64,000 nt of DNA, from contig PTFA01000011.1 in NCBI GenBank assembly GCA_003342895.1, positions 7,403,081-7,467,080 of the forward strand, read 5' to 3'. This document shows positions 1 through 11,450 of this stretch, in pieces (position 1 is the stretch's first letter; each line of letters opens with the position of its first letter). Source of the stretch: Casuarius casuarius. Taxonomy: Eukaryota > Chordata > Aves > Casuariiformes > Casuariidae. Below the pieces are notes generated by a model. The model made no database searches and was not told where the DNA came from. It was given only the letters and a program-made list of their open reading frames with translations. Made by a program: the position numbers and the translations under genes.

Positions 1-160
1 TAGTTCCGTTACAAAGATTGAAGTTGACGTTAAGATGATTGTCTTAATAGCTGCTGGTCTTGCAAAAAGGCAGGAAAGGATTAGGATATAGGTATTAAAA
101 ATTCTGTTAGTAAGGGAGTTGCCTCTGAATTACAGCAACTGATTAATTTTAAGTGTTACC

Positions 161-179
161 AAAAAAAAAAAAAAAAAAA
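161..179. repeat. poly(A) run, 19 bp
   Basis: An uninterrupted run of 19 A. No target-site duplication or retroposed body was recognised next to it, so it is called a simple homopolymer. Confidence 0.9.
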
Positions 180-1374
180 GATTTGGAGGCCTCTGTAGTT
201 ACACTATGTAGAGTTAGCATGTCTGAGGAAGTTGGGTAGATTCTGAGCTAAATATGCCCAGAGTTTTGAAACAATAGGTTGTGTGATCAGGAATCCAGTT
301 ACTGTCTACTTGCAATAGTGAGGAGAAACTTTGTCTTACTGAATTCTTTAAATTTCAGTATTTGCACAAGATTCTTGACTACTTTCAAGCTGTAAAGAAG
401 GCATTCTTATTCTGCAGGACTTTCTTAAATTGATGCCCTGTCTCATGGATGCTTTTCTCCCCCTCTTCAATTTCAATATTTATGTATACCTACTTCTCTT
501 TCCTCTCAGTCTCACTGTTATCCTCTACTTACTCCCACTATGCCAATTCCAGCTGCTTCTTCATCTTCTGCCTTTCCACGAAAAAGGCTTCTGTTCGCTT
601 GGGCAGTGTCAGAGATCTAAAACCTCTCTTGCTTATCCTTCACTTTACTTTGTACTTCTGAAATTTTGTTTCTTGCAGTTTTTCATTAGCTTAAAAAGAA
701 AATAGTTTCTTAAGGCAATGTGTCAAGTGCAACAACACGGGGTTTTGTATCTAAAATGTTTAAAACATGAGCTTTCCTCTGCAAGAAAATATTTTTCTGC
801 AAAAATGTTTTTTAGTCATAATATGTCTGCCTCTTCCTCAAGTATCTGACAATTTATTTGATGTTCTTATAGCACCTCATGTTAACAAGGTGGAGGCCAC
901 TTATTACTGGTAACTCCTGGCCATGTTGCAAAGAACAGGCCTCCAGGCATCTTAGAACAACAAAGTCTGCTTGGCCTTGTGTTGCTGTCAGAAGCCCCTT
1001 ACCAGTGAATGTTATCTGGACATTTTGTGATATAAAATCTGCTACTGTAGGACCTTGATGTACCCTCTCAGAATCCNTGTCTGAAGACCTCTCTGATGAC
1101 CCGGGTCAACTAGTTTGTTTGAAATACATTTTTCACGTAGTTGAACATCTTGAAACTCTGTTCCATTAATCTGGATATTTCTAATGCTAAATTTATTTTA
1201 CACTATTCTCTTCATGTATTTAAAAATGTTCTTACAGGCATTTCTTTTTAAATGTGTAGCTCAAATTCTATTGACTAACGTTAATAGAAGGTAGTAGTAG
1301 CTGTAATGCTTTTTATTTGACACCCTCCTCTCTCTGGGGCTGTTGTCCAGGCACAGCATTTTTTTTGTTCCCAT

Positions 1375-1588
1375 GTGCTTTCTCTTCTGGTATGCTGTGT
1401 AGCTGGTTTTGCACCAGCACGTCTGTCGTTGTGCTTTGCGTGGGAGAGAGAATACTCGATGATTTTACAGAAGGTTATGAAGTTCTGGGAAGATGGATCT
1501 ACTCTCCCCAGTATAAGAGGTACCTTGCTGGAAGGTTATGCTAAGTTCAAAAAAATTAGCCTAGATCTGCCAGAAGAATTAAGTGATG
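1375..1588 (+). other. Candidate unannotated coding segment A in intron 1 (speculative)
   Basis: An open frame starts at an ATG at 1375 and runs to a GT at 1589 (GTCAGT). Reading on past that GT meets a stop at 1594-1596. The N-terminus is hydrophobic (MLSLLVCCVAGFAPA), a little like a signal peptide. The later part has a balanced, charged composition (KVMKFWEDGSTLPSIRG, then KFKKISLDLPEELSDG). An internal acceptor-like TTTTACAG near 1470 could instead be the 5' boundary. If spliced at 1588 it ends in phase 1, which fits segment B at 2090. I do not recognise the protein. It is not GBE1 exon 1, which ends in phase 2 after an AG and has a different sequence. It could be part of a nested transcript, a decayed element, or chance. 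Confidence 0.18.
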
Positions 1589-2089
1589 GTCAGTGACACA
1601 AAATTAACTTCTAGGTGCTTAGTTCATGGACTAGAATATGTGAATTTCAGCCCTTAAGTGAACTAGTCTGCATTCACTGAGTAATTTGTCTCCATTTTTG
1701 CATTCCACAGTCCTTAAAGTGAGATTGGAATCCGGGTGTTCCCACTTCCAAGTTTTGTTGATGTGAGGAACCAAAGTAAAGTTGTCAGTTGTGGTAGGAG
1801 TTAAAAAGGGAAGAAAACCTGTTAAAGTAATGCTTTAGGACAGTACAGGATTAAAGAATATCAATAATCTCTCTCTCCAGTCTCCTAAGCAAAAACAAAC
1901 TTCTTGTTCATCAAAAAAGGCTTTTAGGAATGTAGATAAACTAACATATGCAAACAGACTTTATTGGTGATGAAGAGTGGCAAAATACTGTTGCTAGGAC
2001 ATGCAACTTGATCAGATACATTCTTCTCTTTTTCTGGCACATGTTTAGATTCTAATCTTCATTTGCACTTTTTTTTTTCCTTCTTCCAG

Positions 2090-2182
2090 GGAGGGAGCTG
2101 ACAGACAAGACTCTTTTAAGAGAGCCTATATTGGGACAAGAAGTGGGAAATAAAATTTTAGTGCTGATCAGAAATGGATGGA
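2090..2182 (+). other. Candidate unannotated exon B in intron 1 (speculative)
   Basis: A 93-nt segment has a strong pyrimidine tract and CAG acceptor on its left (2069-2089) and a perfect GTAAGT donor on its right (2183-2188). Only one of the three forward frames is open. It starts after two bases and reads RELTDKTLLREP, then ILGQEVGNKILVLIRNGW, ending with one base left over. This frame joins segment A (ending at 1588) in phase. Both splice sites are better matches to consensus than those of some real GBE1 exons in this window. Including it in GBE1 mRNA would insert unrelated residues before exon 2, so it is more likely an independent transcript, a cryptic exon, or chance. I do not recognise the peptide. 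Confidence 0.22.
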
Positions 2183-2990
2183 GTAAGTTTATTACAGCTG
2201 GTGTGGGATTTTTTGTTTCCTTTTCTTGACAAAATAATTCATTAGCTAGTCATTCCAAGCTAGTCCAGCTGTGGCAACCATGTGTCTGTGGAGGCAGACT
2301 GCTGTTTTGAGGGCACTGTTCTTGCTTGTGGGTTACTGATAGGCAGGCTGCATGCGTTTGCCGGATGTGTGCCTCTGGTCACTCTCTGGGGTCACACATG
2401 GATGTAGTGGCATCAGCTCTAAGTTTTTGCCTATACTGTACAAGCATTTGATAGAACACTTTGGAGAAAAGGCAGGAGTTTGAGGGGAAATTGTTTAAAA
2501 GACTTCTATTTAAAATCGTGCTGAGTTACTGAATATTTTTAATGAAAACGTGCACTACCACAACTGTTTGGAAATTGCCCACTTAGGATGAATTCATTAC
2601 ATAAGCCTAGTAGCACTCAAGCAGTTTTAGGGTATCCTGCTTGATCTGTAATTGCTATTCCAGAAAAAAAAATGGGTCTCATAAATCCTGTGTTATGTAT
2701 ACTAGGTGTAAGCAGCTATCTTGGATGCTTTAGGCTGTCTAAAATGCCCCTGGACATCTTTGTTTAGGCAAATGACCCTTACTTTTCACTCTTTACATTT
2801 AATACCTATTGTGGTAGCTATACACAGTATAAATGTTCCTGATATGACAGAGATTGGTAAATGCCATAGCTCGCTGGTTCTGAATTAGAGCTGTTTAAAT
2901 ATAATCCGTTACCTTTGTATCACACTTGTTTTTCTGTATCTTCGAGTAAGTAGGTTCTCGAGATATGCCATTATATTGTTGTCTCTACAG

Positions 2991-3025
2991 GATTTTGCCG
3001 AGATGTTTTCATGCCAGAAGGCTGA
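2991..3025 (+). other. Candidate terminal coding segment C in intron 1 (speculative)
   Basis: An acceptor-like TTGTTGTCTCTACAG ends at 2990. Continuing in the frame left open by segment B, the sequence reads FCRDVFMPEG and stops at TGA 3023-3025. This would close a short open frame built from A, B and C. The segment is only 35 nt of coding sequence and would be expected by chance fairly often. No nearby consensus polyadenylation signal was seen; an AATAAA lies about 1 kb downstream, near 3990. Confidence 0.1.
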
Positions 3026-4814
3026 AACAAAACTCTACCTATAACTGTAACAGCAATAGCATGGATTTACCCTGCAGAAAAATCATTACAGAGGAGTTAG
3101 TCATTACTTTTAATATGCAAATATATTTTGCTGTGAAATCTTTTGGCAGAAAGAAGCATGTAGATGGAGCATTTGAGTTTTCACTCTCAGATTCTAAAGA
3201 AGTTATAAATCCTTTAGGAGTCAAAGCCTTTGTTCTTTACAAGTCAAGCAATCTATCATATCTTTCACAATATGCATTGTGATTGGGCTGACAGATCTGT
3301 TGTGTAGGTCCTCTGGCTCAATTCTACTAAAGATGTTTAGGAGCATTATTTCATATAAGTCATTTAGTTTTTTCACTTTGTAAATGAATCCTTGCTTTTA
3401 AGAGTGGAGAACGAAAGTAGGCGCCACTTTTTTTGGTCTGATGTTTAAAGTGTATCCAGTACTTCGTTGTACCAAATATGTAGATCATTAACAATTACCA
3501 GTCCATTCTGAGACTTCTGCAGAAGCTCTTCCTGAAAATGCCGTGCCCTTCTAGGGAGTTCCACTCGCATTTAATGGAAATAGTGTTGTGCACTGCCTTG
3601 GTGCGACACGTCTTTCTCAAGAAAACTCGGGCAGCATGCCAGTTGTGAATACTGGCATGATAGCTTGGTTTTACGATCCAAGCAGCAGCAGTAATTCCAT
3701 ATAGAAGCACCTGGGAAATGCTACATTTGAGGGCTTGAGGCAGGAACTGGCATAGAGGTCTAGAGGTGTTAGAGCTGTTCTGGTTCTGCTAGCATTGCCT
3801 CTACTCTTTTCTCATCCCGTATTTCCCTTTTATAGGAAAGGAGGGAATGGAGACAGCCAAAAAAGACATTTTCCTCTTTTGGTGTCTGTCTGAACTACAA
3901 ATGTTTAAGGAGAATGTTATAAAGTAGCAGATGACATGGCAAAAATTCTGTGCGCTAAATGAGCCAAGTCACTAAAATCTAGTGTCTGAATAAACAAATC
4001 ATCCTTCTTGGTTGACTGTGAACTCTCAAAATGAACCTTAATCTTTGGAAAGATCATGGGTTATCATATCTTTCCAGTTCAGTACATGGATATAGTTTGT
4101 ATTGAAATATTTCATTGATAAGTGTGAGCAAATCGATGATCTACCGAAGTAAATGATACATGTCCAGCACTGCTAATGGCTTTGGCTCCATGAGCATATT
4201 GTGAAGTTTTCCAGTACAAAGTAGTCTGTGGTCAAGCTTTTTAGTTTATTTCAATATGTATCTGATATATTTCATAATTTTTTCCTCCCCTTAAAGGGGA
4301 AGTGAATTTAGTAAAACATGTCTCTAAAAATAACCAGTGTAACAATAATCTTTAATTTTTCATCTTACAAGTAGCATGGTATCTGTGCTGTCTTCTCCCT
4401 TTGGTCCCGGCTTCAGGAGAATGAATGGTTGCATCTACTTGCCCCCATTTCCTCAATTAGGGTGTTACCCTTTTTGCATCTTTGCTGCTTTGTTTACTTG
4501 TTTGCTTCTTTCTTGCCACGAGCTAGCAGTGATTTTGAACAACAGTNGGTACTCTTTGGACCCTGATATAATTCGACATGCAGAACCATCAGAGAAATAA
4601 TTCTCGTCATTGACAAGCACCAAAAGGGTTGGGAGATAGACTACAGTAAGGCATAGCAATTAGGTTGCCTTCTTTCATTAAAAAACCACCACCAACAACA
4701 AAAACCCCTTGAAAACCTGGACTATGGATACAGACTGAAGAAGCCAAAGTGGTTGCCCAATGCACTATTGCCTATTATGTCAAGAACTAAGGGAGAAAGC
4801 CTAAAGAAATCAAA

Positions 4815-4898
4815 GGGTGTGTTTGTGGGTGTGGGTGTGTTGTTGTTTGTTTGTGGGTTTTTTTGTTTGTTTGTTTTTGGTTTTTTTTTTTTTTTTGT
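4815..4898. repeat. GT/T-rich low-complexity block
   Basis: Mixed GTGTTT, GTGGGT, TTGTTTG repeats followed by a T run. This is simple sequence. It makes the overlapping open frame, rich in Val, Phe and Gly, meaningless as a protein. Confidence 0.9.
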
Positions 4899-4950
4899 AC
4901 TAAGTTATGATATCACATACTGGCGACAACACTGGGAAGGCTTGTTTTTG

Positions 4951-5003
4951 TTTCTCCTCTTCCTCCCTCTCCTTCCCCGTCTCCCTCTCTCTCCCCCTCC
5001 CCC
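4951..5003. repeat. Polypyrimidine (CT-rich) tract, 53 bp
   Basis: Fifty-three bases of C and T with a single G at 4979. Long homopurine-homopyrimidine stretches can form triplex DNA. Here the tract follows a T-rich block by about 50 bp. No AG-flanked exon was recognised directly after it. Confidence 0.85.
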
Positions 5004-6126
5004 AAGAAAAAACACTGGAGATGATCACTGAAGCTTTAAGTGCTTTTTGTTTGTTTTTTGTTTTTGATTGAGCTCATTGAAAATTCAGGGTAGTTGTTTC
5101 CCTGAAAGCTAAGCTATAANTTATGTTTTTAATTTGCGAGAGAAAAGTAGCAGTTTCTGTTCTTAGGTTTGGTATACAGCTTCCTCTATAGCTTTTGGTG
5201 AAAACATGTAATGTTGTTTGTTAGTTGCTCTTTACAGCTTCTTGGAAGGAGTTTCTAGGTAGCATGTGTCTGTATCCAGCCTCCACCAGTGTTCAGTGGC
5301 CTGTTTAGCTGTGGCTTACAGAACCCATGCTCTCAATCCGTGGCATAGTTGATCTGCATCCTCAAATAAGAGCGAGTTCTTAACACTTAACTTTGTAAAC
5401 ATCTGAAAGTGTTTTTCAAAATATTGCTGCTGTATCTTTATCCTGTTCACAACAACTGGGAAGTATTTAAGAAAAAAGATCAGGCTCCTAACAGTCTTTT
5501 TAAATAGCAGTAAACAGACTTTTTAATAGCGTTGCTATTGCTGTGTAATTTGAGTGTGATTATAATGATTAGTTCTTTCAGAAAGAAAATATAAACACTG
5601 CTAGCAGCAAGATTTATTTGCCTAACTTTTCAGATTTTCTTTATGTTGCCTTACAATCTTGGGCAGAAGAATGTGTGTGTTTTTTAAGTTCCTTCACACT
5701 TCTTATCCTAAAACAAATTTGTGAGTGTACACACATGTGGTTACAAATCTGACTTTTTGGTACCTCACATAAATACTGTAATTTAGAGCTCTCATCAGTG
5801 AAGACCCACCACCTCCCCAATTTAGGTACCTTATAATATAGATGGTAGATGTTAAGTAGAACTTTTCTCAAAAGTTCAAATACCAACTACCAACTCAGTT
5901 TTCTCAGATATCTTGATTGTGATACAATCATGATGAGAAAGAAGCAGTAGTCTTGGGTTATAATATCAGTCAATAAGAACATAATGTATTAAACATGAGA
6001 TTTTGTTTGTTTATTTTAATGTCACTAAGGAAGACTATGGATGAAAAGCTTAAGTTTTCAGGAGGAGAGCAAGACTGGGGAAGTCAGAGGAGGCCACGAG
6101 AGTAATCTACAGAGTAATAAGTGTTT

Positions 6127-6150
6127 AAAAAAAAAAACAAAAAAAAAAAA
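6127..6150. repeat. poly(A) run with one C
   Basis: Twenty-four bases, all A except one C at 6138. Simple homopolymer. Confidence 0.85.
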
Positions 6151-6858
6151 CCAACTACCAGACTTAATTCATAGAGTGGATTGTTTAAACTTTAACTGCT
6201 CACCTTAACATTTGAAAAATTTTCAGGTAATTAAAAATATAAAAGTTCCTTGCTTCTTAATGGTTGCAGAAGACTCAGTCTTTTAATCAGATTCTTCAAA
6301 AATATAGATTTTTCTTCCGAGGAAAGCAATCTGCCATTGTTTTCTCTGCCATAAGTTTGTGAAAGAAGGAAGTAGTGCTCACCGTGCAGAAGCTCATGTT
6401 TGTTCATGCCTTTAACTAGTTGAAACTGTCTGTAGGTTCCACAGTTGGTAGCATTAAGAACAGCACAGTCAGGTTGCATATGGAGATGAATGTATTTCAG
6501 CTACAATTTAGGAATTCTGGGATTGAAATGAAAGGCTTTACTAAAAAATTAGGTATGTGAATAGATCTAATTACCACTTTCACTTTAAAATTTAGCAAAT
6601 TTGGACTTAAATAGCTCTTTACTGACTGTGCCGAAGCAGTTGCCATCTAACAGGCATGTTGTTGCTGTACAATAATGATGACTGGATTAAAGTAAAGATG
6701 ATACCTTCTGAATAGGATCTCATTTTGGACCCTGAAGTTATGGACCAAGTCTTGTAAGGTAATCAGTCATCTCTTTGAATATGACTGTTAGCCATTGTGT
6801 CTTCAAGTCGAGCTGTTTTCTTTCTTAACAGTGAGCAGTGGAATTTTTATAAACAAGC

Positions 6859-6876
6859 TTTTTTTTTTTTTTTTTT
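6859..6876. repeat. poly(T) run, 18 bp
   Basis: Uninterrupted T run in intron 1. No recognisable retroposon body on either side. Confidence 0.85.
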
Positions 6877-9800
6877 AATCAATCTTGGCAGCAAAAATTT
6901 GTTGATCTAGACTCAGGCTTTTGAATTTCAGGACATAAAGTAATGTATTACCTTTCTTAATGTCATAAATAATGTGGTGTTATAAAAGTAGGTATCAGAT
7001 GGAGCCTTCAGTGACAGTCACGGTTGGCAGCAATTATGTCCATTAAGTGCCAGTGCAAAACATTTTGACCATAATGACTTATGACAGAAACATCTCCTGA
7101 GCCCCACAAAGGTAGGAAATGCCAAGTCTATCAAGATTTGACACCCTCCCCTCGAAATTTCTCTGAACAACTTGTTTGTTCTTACATAGTAGGAATCAGC
7201 GTAGCATGCTGCAAGTCTAATACTTGTCAATTAATGTAGTTCAATTATGACAGACTTTTCTCAGATTTTTAGTCAGATCTGGGATGTAGATTGCATCATC
7301 ATTGCATTAACTGGCAGACCAACCATAAAAATGGCAGATGCTGGAGCTGGGCTGGTATACAGAAAGATAATACCAGCATAGCATACTATATTGGAAAAGT
7401 GCTCATATCGTGAATACAGCTTGTAGGAGGAAAAGTGTGCTTTTGATAGTACAACCTGTTGCTGGAACTCACTCCATCCCAGTCAAAACTTAAAATGCTA
7501 ATGACAGTGTGTGCATATAACTGCATCTGCAATAAGGACTTTGGTAGACAAAAAGTGTGTTGCTTGCCAGTAGCATTTGCTAATATATTAACACTTTTAA
7601 TGTAAACCTTTTAGCGTCAGTCTTCACATTCTGAAAGTTTAGTAACAGCTTCTAGGTATGTTTGCCTAAGTCTGTTAGATGTTGCTGTGATTGACTGAAG
7701 TTCTGAAGTACAAATTGTGGCACCATGCGTGTGCAGCTTGAGTACACTAGTAAGAAGAAACAGATTGAACTCCGTGTATTTGGTTCTGCTGGTTACTATG
7801 GGTCATGAATTTCAAAGGCTTTTCTCAGTGCATTGTTGACTCTGTCACAGAGCTCTCAGCAGTAAAAGTTGTTGGCTGTTTAAGTAATTGTAAAAATGTC
7901 AGGGAGATTTCTTCACAGATAGCTTTTTTCCAATGCTTAACAAGGTTTGTCTATAGTAGCAACACCATTTAGTCTGCCCTAAACAAAGAATAGGACAGTG
8001 CTCGACTGCAGTGAGTTTGTATTTCTTTATGACGTTTTCCAAATTAAGTTTCACTCATGCAGTCCTCACTTGCTCAAAACAAAAGATGTGCTGAGAAAGT
8101 CAAGAGTCTTTGTTGCATTGTTCCATTCTTCTGTTTTCTAATTTGTGATTCTTTCTCATCTTTCCCAGGCTCTATGGGTTGTTTGCCAGGAACCGTAAAA
8201 ATCCAAGCCCTTCTCTAGGGAGAGGTTTTGAGACTCCCTGGAGCATTTTCTGTCATTCATTCTGCCAGGATTTCTTCTTGATGGGCATCAGACATGGTGT
8301 TTACCATCATGGCTGTTGCAGTAGTTAATACAAACACAATGCGTATATATTCTTCAGTTGAACCAGCTGATGTTAACCTTTGGGGTTTCATAAATCTGTT
8401 GCCACAGTGATGATGACTAGTTGAGAAGGAGCAGTAAAAGTCAGGAATTGCTTGTTTTGTTTCTGGGGTAGCATTACTCTTTTTGCTATCTTGAATGGGT
8501 GCTAACAGTTGGAGCAGGATGGTAAGGTAGAACAGTGCATGCGAGAGGAAAGAATAACATAAAACCCGAAGGTTACTAAAACAACTTGTCTACAGACTTG
8601 CTGCAGTGATNGAAAGTTGCTGCTTATTTGCCTTTAGCATAGAGAAGACTTGTCATTGAGGTGGGACTTCTCCATGTCTGATAGCTCCAGACCCTAGCTT
8701 CTTATGTTAGATCACGTAAAGCTTAAGGGGTCAGGAGAACAAAGAAGGCTAAGCTCTTTTTCCATTCAAGGATCAGCAGTTCTTTTGGCAAAGAAATACT
8801 CTGTAAACAAAAACAAGTAGGAATAAACAATAATTTGTGGCTGATCTTGTAGTGTATTTCATACTCTGTAACAGTGCATCTGAGTAAAAATTTTCAGATG
8901 TGTTGCTTGTTAGAAATGAAATTTATTTTTAAACTAGGACAGGTCATTCTATTTTAATATCTGACTGAAATGAGTGAATAAAATTTTCCTGAATGTATTT
9001 TGCTGAAATTTTTGATTCTTGAATGTCTGTGGAAAGAGTATTTTCAAATTCTGGTAACTTGTAAATGACTCTTACAGCTTTTATTAAACTTTCTGCAGAG
9101 TTGGTAACCCAGGATTGTCAGATATCATGGCTAGCTCTCTGAGCTGGGAGAGAAGTGAAGAACTCTTAAAGGCAGAGAGTCCTTGAGTGCCCTGGGTCCC
9201 ATTGTACTTCATCAAGGTGATATACTTGCTGTGGCTTGCTTTCCCCTACAAAAGCAAAGAGGTATTGAATATACCTCAGAAAATAGGAGTTATCCTATCA
9301 GCCTTCCACCTGGTAATGTACAAATTTAATATTCTCTAAGATGTAAACAGACATCTAGAAAATAATGATGAAACACGGCAATGGCGGTGTACGTGCTTTT
9401 TGGCAAGGAGTGCATGGTTTGTTATCTTAGAAGTTTTGGCTTAAGATTTTTCTTCTCTTCTACTATTTATATTAATATTTTTTCATTGTAAAGTCTGCAG
9501 ACTTTTTGCGTGTTCAGATCTTTACAAATGCTCTGCATCACTTCTTCTATTTGCTATTTACATTGGTTATTTTATTTATCCAATCTCCTGCTTCCAGAGC
9601 CATTTTTCATCTTCCTTTTAAGCACTCATTAGCTGTGTACTGTTCACGCAGGGAGTAACCCATAGTATATGTTTGTTCTGGATGTGCAAGCCTACATTTC
9701 ATATTCTTTGGGGAGTTCAGGGTTCTAAGGGTGATGATAAATCTTTCTTGCACTTTTCTTAAAGTGCAGCACTTTAACAGTTCATTAGGTTTTGGAAGGA

Positions 9801-11438
9801 AGTTGCCTTTAAAGCGTTGATTAGAAAGAAAGAACAAGGTAAAAATGGATGGAAATATAGTCAGAGACCTACATACGTGATAGTCAACTAGAACCGAATT
9901 TTTCTGCATGGAGTTCATAATCTGTAATATTTATGGCAGTGTCGTGTAGCTTAAAGTAAACTTTCAGAATTCAGAACTTTTTGGAGTGAAATGTATCAAA
10001 TCAACTGCTGATTATTATTCATTGTTAAAACTCATAATATATTTTGAAATATTAATGGGGACACATCACATAATCCTGAGACTGAGTTTTCCTGAGTGCT
10101 ACTGGGGATGAGGGACTAGAGGATGCTGTCAGTGTGCCTGGAGGAGGTGGAATGGGACCATACAGTTCAGGAATAATGGAGATGACAAGCTAAAATTACA
10201 GGTAATTACATAGCGTAACANCATTTGTTCTTCAGTCTTCTACACTGTTAACAAAATGAGATGAATTTAGATATTCACTGCGTCCAAGGTGCATGAGTCA
10301 TGGATTTGACAGTGGGTGCTGTCTGTCTGTCCATCTGTCTTGGGTTGTACCCCTCTCCCTTTCTTCCCCACCCCACCCCAAACTGTCTAAGCAGTGAGGG
10401 TTTCTGGAACCCAGCAGTCAGCAAACTTTGGGATTACAGGGTTGCTCACGGAGAGATCTTTAAAATGGACTTTCCTGGATGCCAGTTAAACTTGCTTCTA
10501 GTTTTCCTCTGGTTTCTGGGAGAACAAAAAAGGGGGAAATAATCCAAATGATTGTCCTTCATAAGTTGGGATAGTTTATGTAGCTTTCAGATTCGGAGGC
10601 TATTTATTTTTCCTTCTTTAGTCAATAACTGAAAAACCGTTTGGCTTCACAACAGTAATTATTACTCAGAATTTGTTCTTATATTAAATGTGAAGAGCTT
10701 CTGTTACTGAAATTTGGTCTAGAAAGGGAGCTAGCTGCCTAGCAAAGGGAGAATATGTAGCTCTAAATCGTAGGCTTTGTGGTTTCTTTTGTTCTCGTTT
10801 TTTTGCTGTAAGAAAAATTTGCCATACATCAGGTTCGGCTCCTCTCATTAATAGATATCTGTCACTGCCAAAATAGTTATTTTGAAACTGTTTACCTGTT
10901 TTGTCTGATAACTTAATATGTAAATAATGAGTTAATTAAAGAACAGTTTTTCCCTTCATGCTACCTTAAACTTTTAACAGAAGAGGTTTCATTAGGGCTC
11001 ATAGTTTGTGTGTTGCTTTTGTTGTTTTTATTTATTTATTTCTCCTTAGGTCTTGGCTGCATATGAGCTATTTGTAATGCTGAATACTTAAAATTTATTA
11101 TGGATGCTTGTCCTTGTTTGGAACTGTGTGCAGAGAAAAGTAGCCCTGTTGCATGAGGATTTCAAAGCTCGGTTTTGTTCCAGTGGAATGAGGAAGGCAG
11201 GGAAAGGCCTCTTCTGAAAAGGAAGGTTGTGGGGACAGAGCAAGTCCTGGCTGCGACCCCATCTCCTTGGCACTTGCCCTGGGACCGTGGACCTTAGCAA
11301 CCCTGGGAGGCATGTTGGTGGTGAAGGAAGCTCTGCTAGATCCTGTATGCTTTCTTTCTGTTGTTATTTTGTTTGAATTAAAGGGTCTTAATAGAAATAT
11401 GTGGTTTCATTTTTTTTCCTACTGTCTCTCCCAAAAAA

Positions 11439-11450
11439 GGGGGGGGGGGG
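11439..11450. repeat. poly(G) run, 12 bp
   Basis: Twelve consecutive G directly after an A run. Homopolymers like this are prone to slippage and to sequencing error. Confidence 0.85.

Noticed and set aside
430..705. Leu/Phe-rich open frames in two registers
   Set aside because: They are translations of a pyrimidine-rich stretch. The hydrophobicity follows from base composition.
4753..5031. Hydrophobic 92-codon open frame resembling a membrane protein
   Set aside because: Its sequence comes from GT/T-rich and CT-rich low-complexity DNA.
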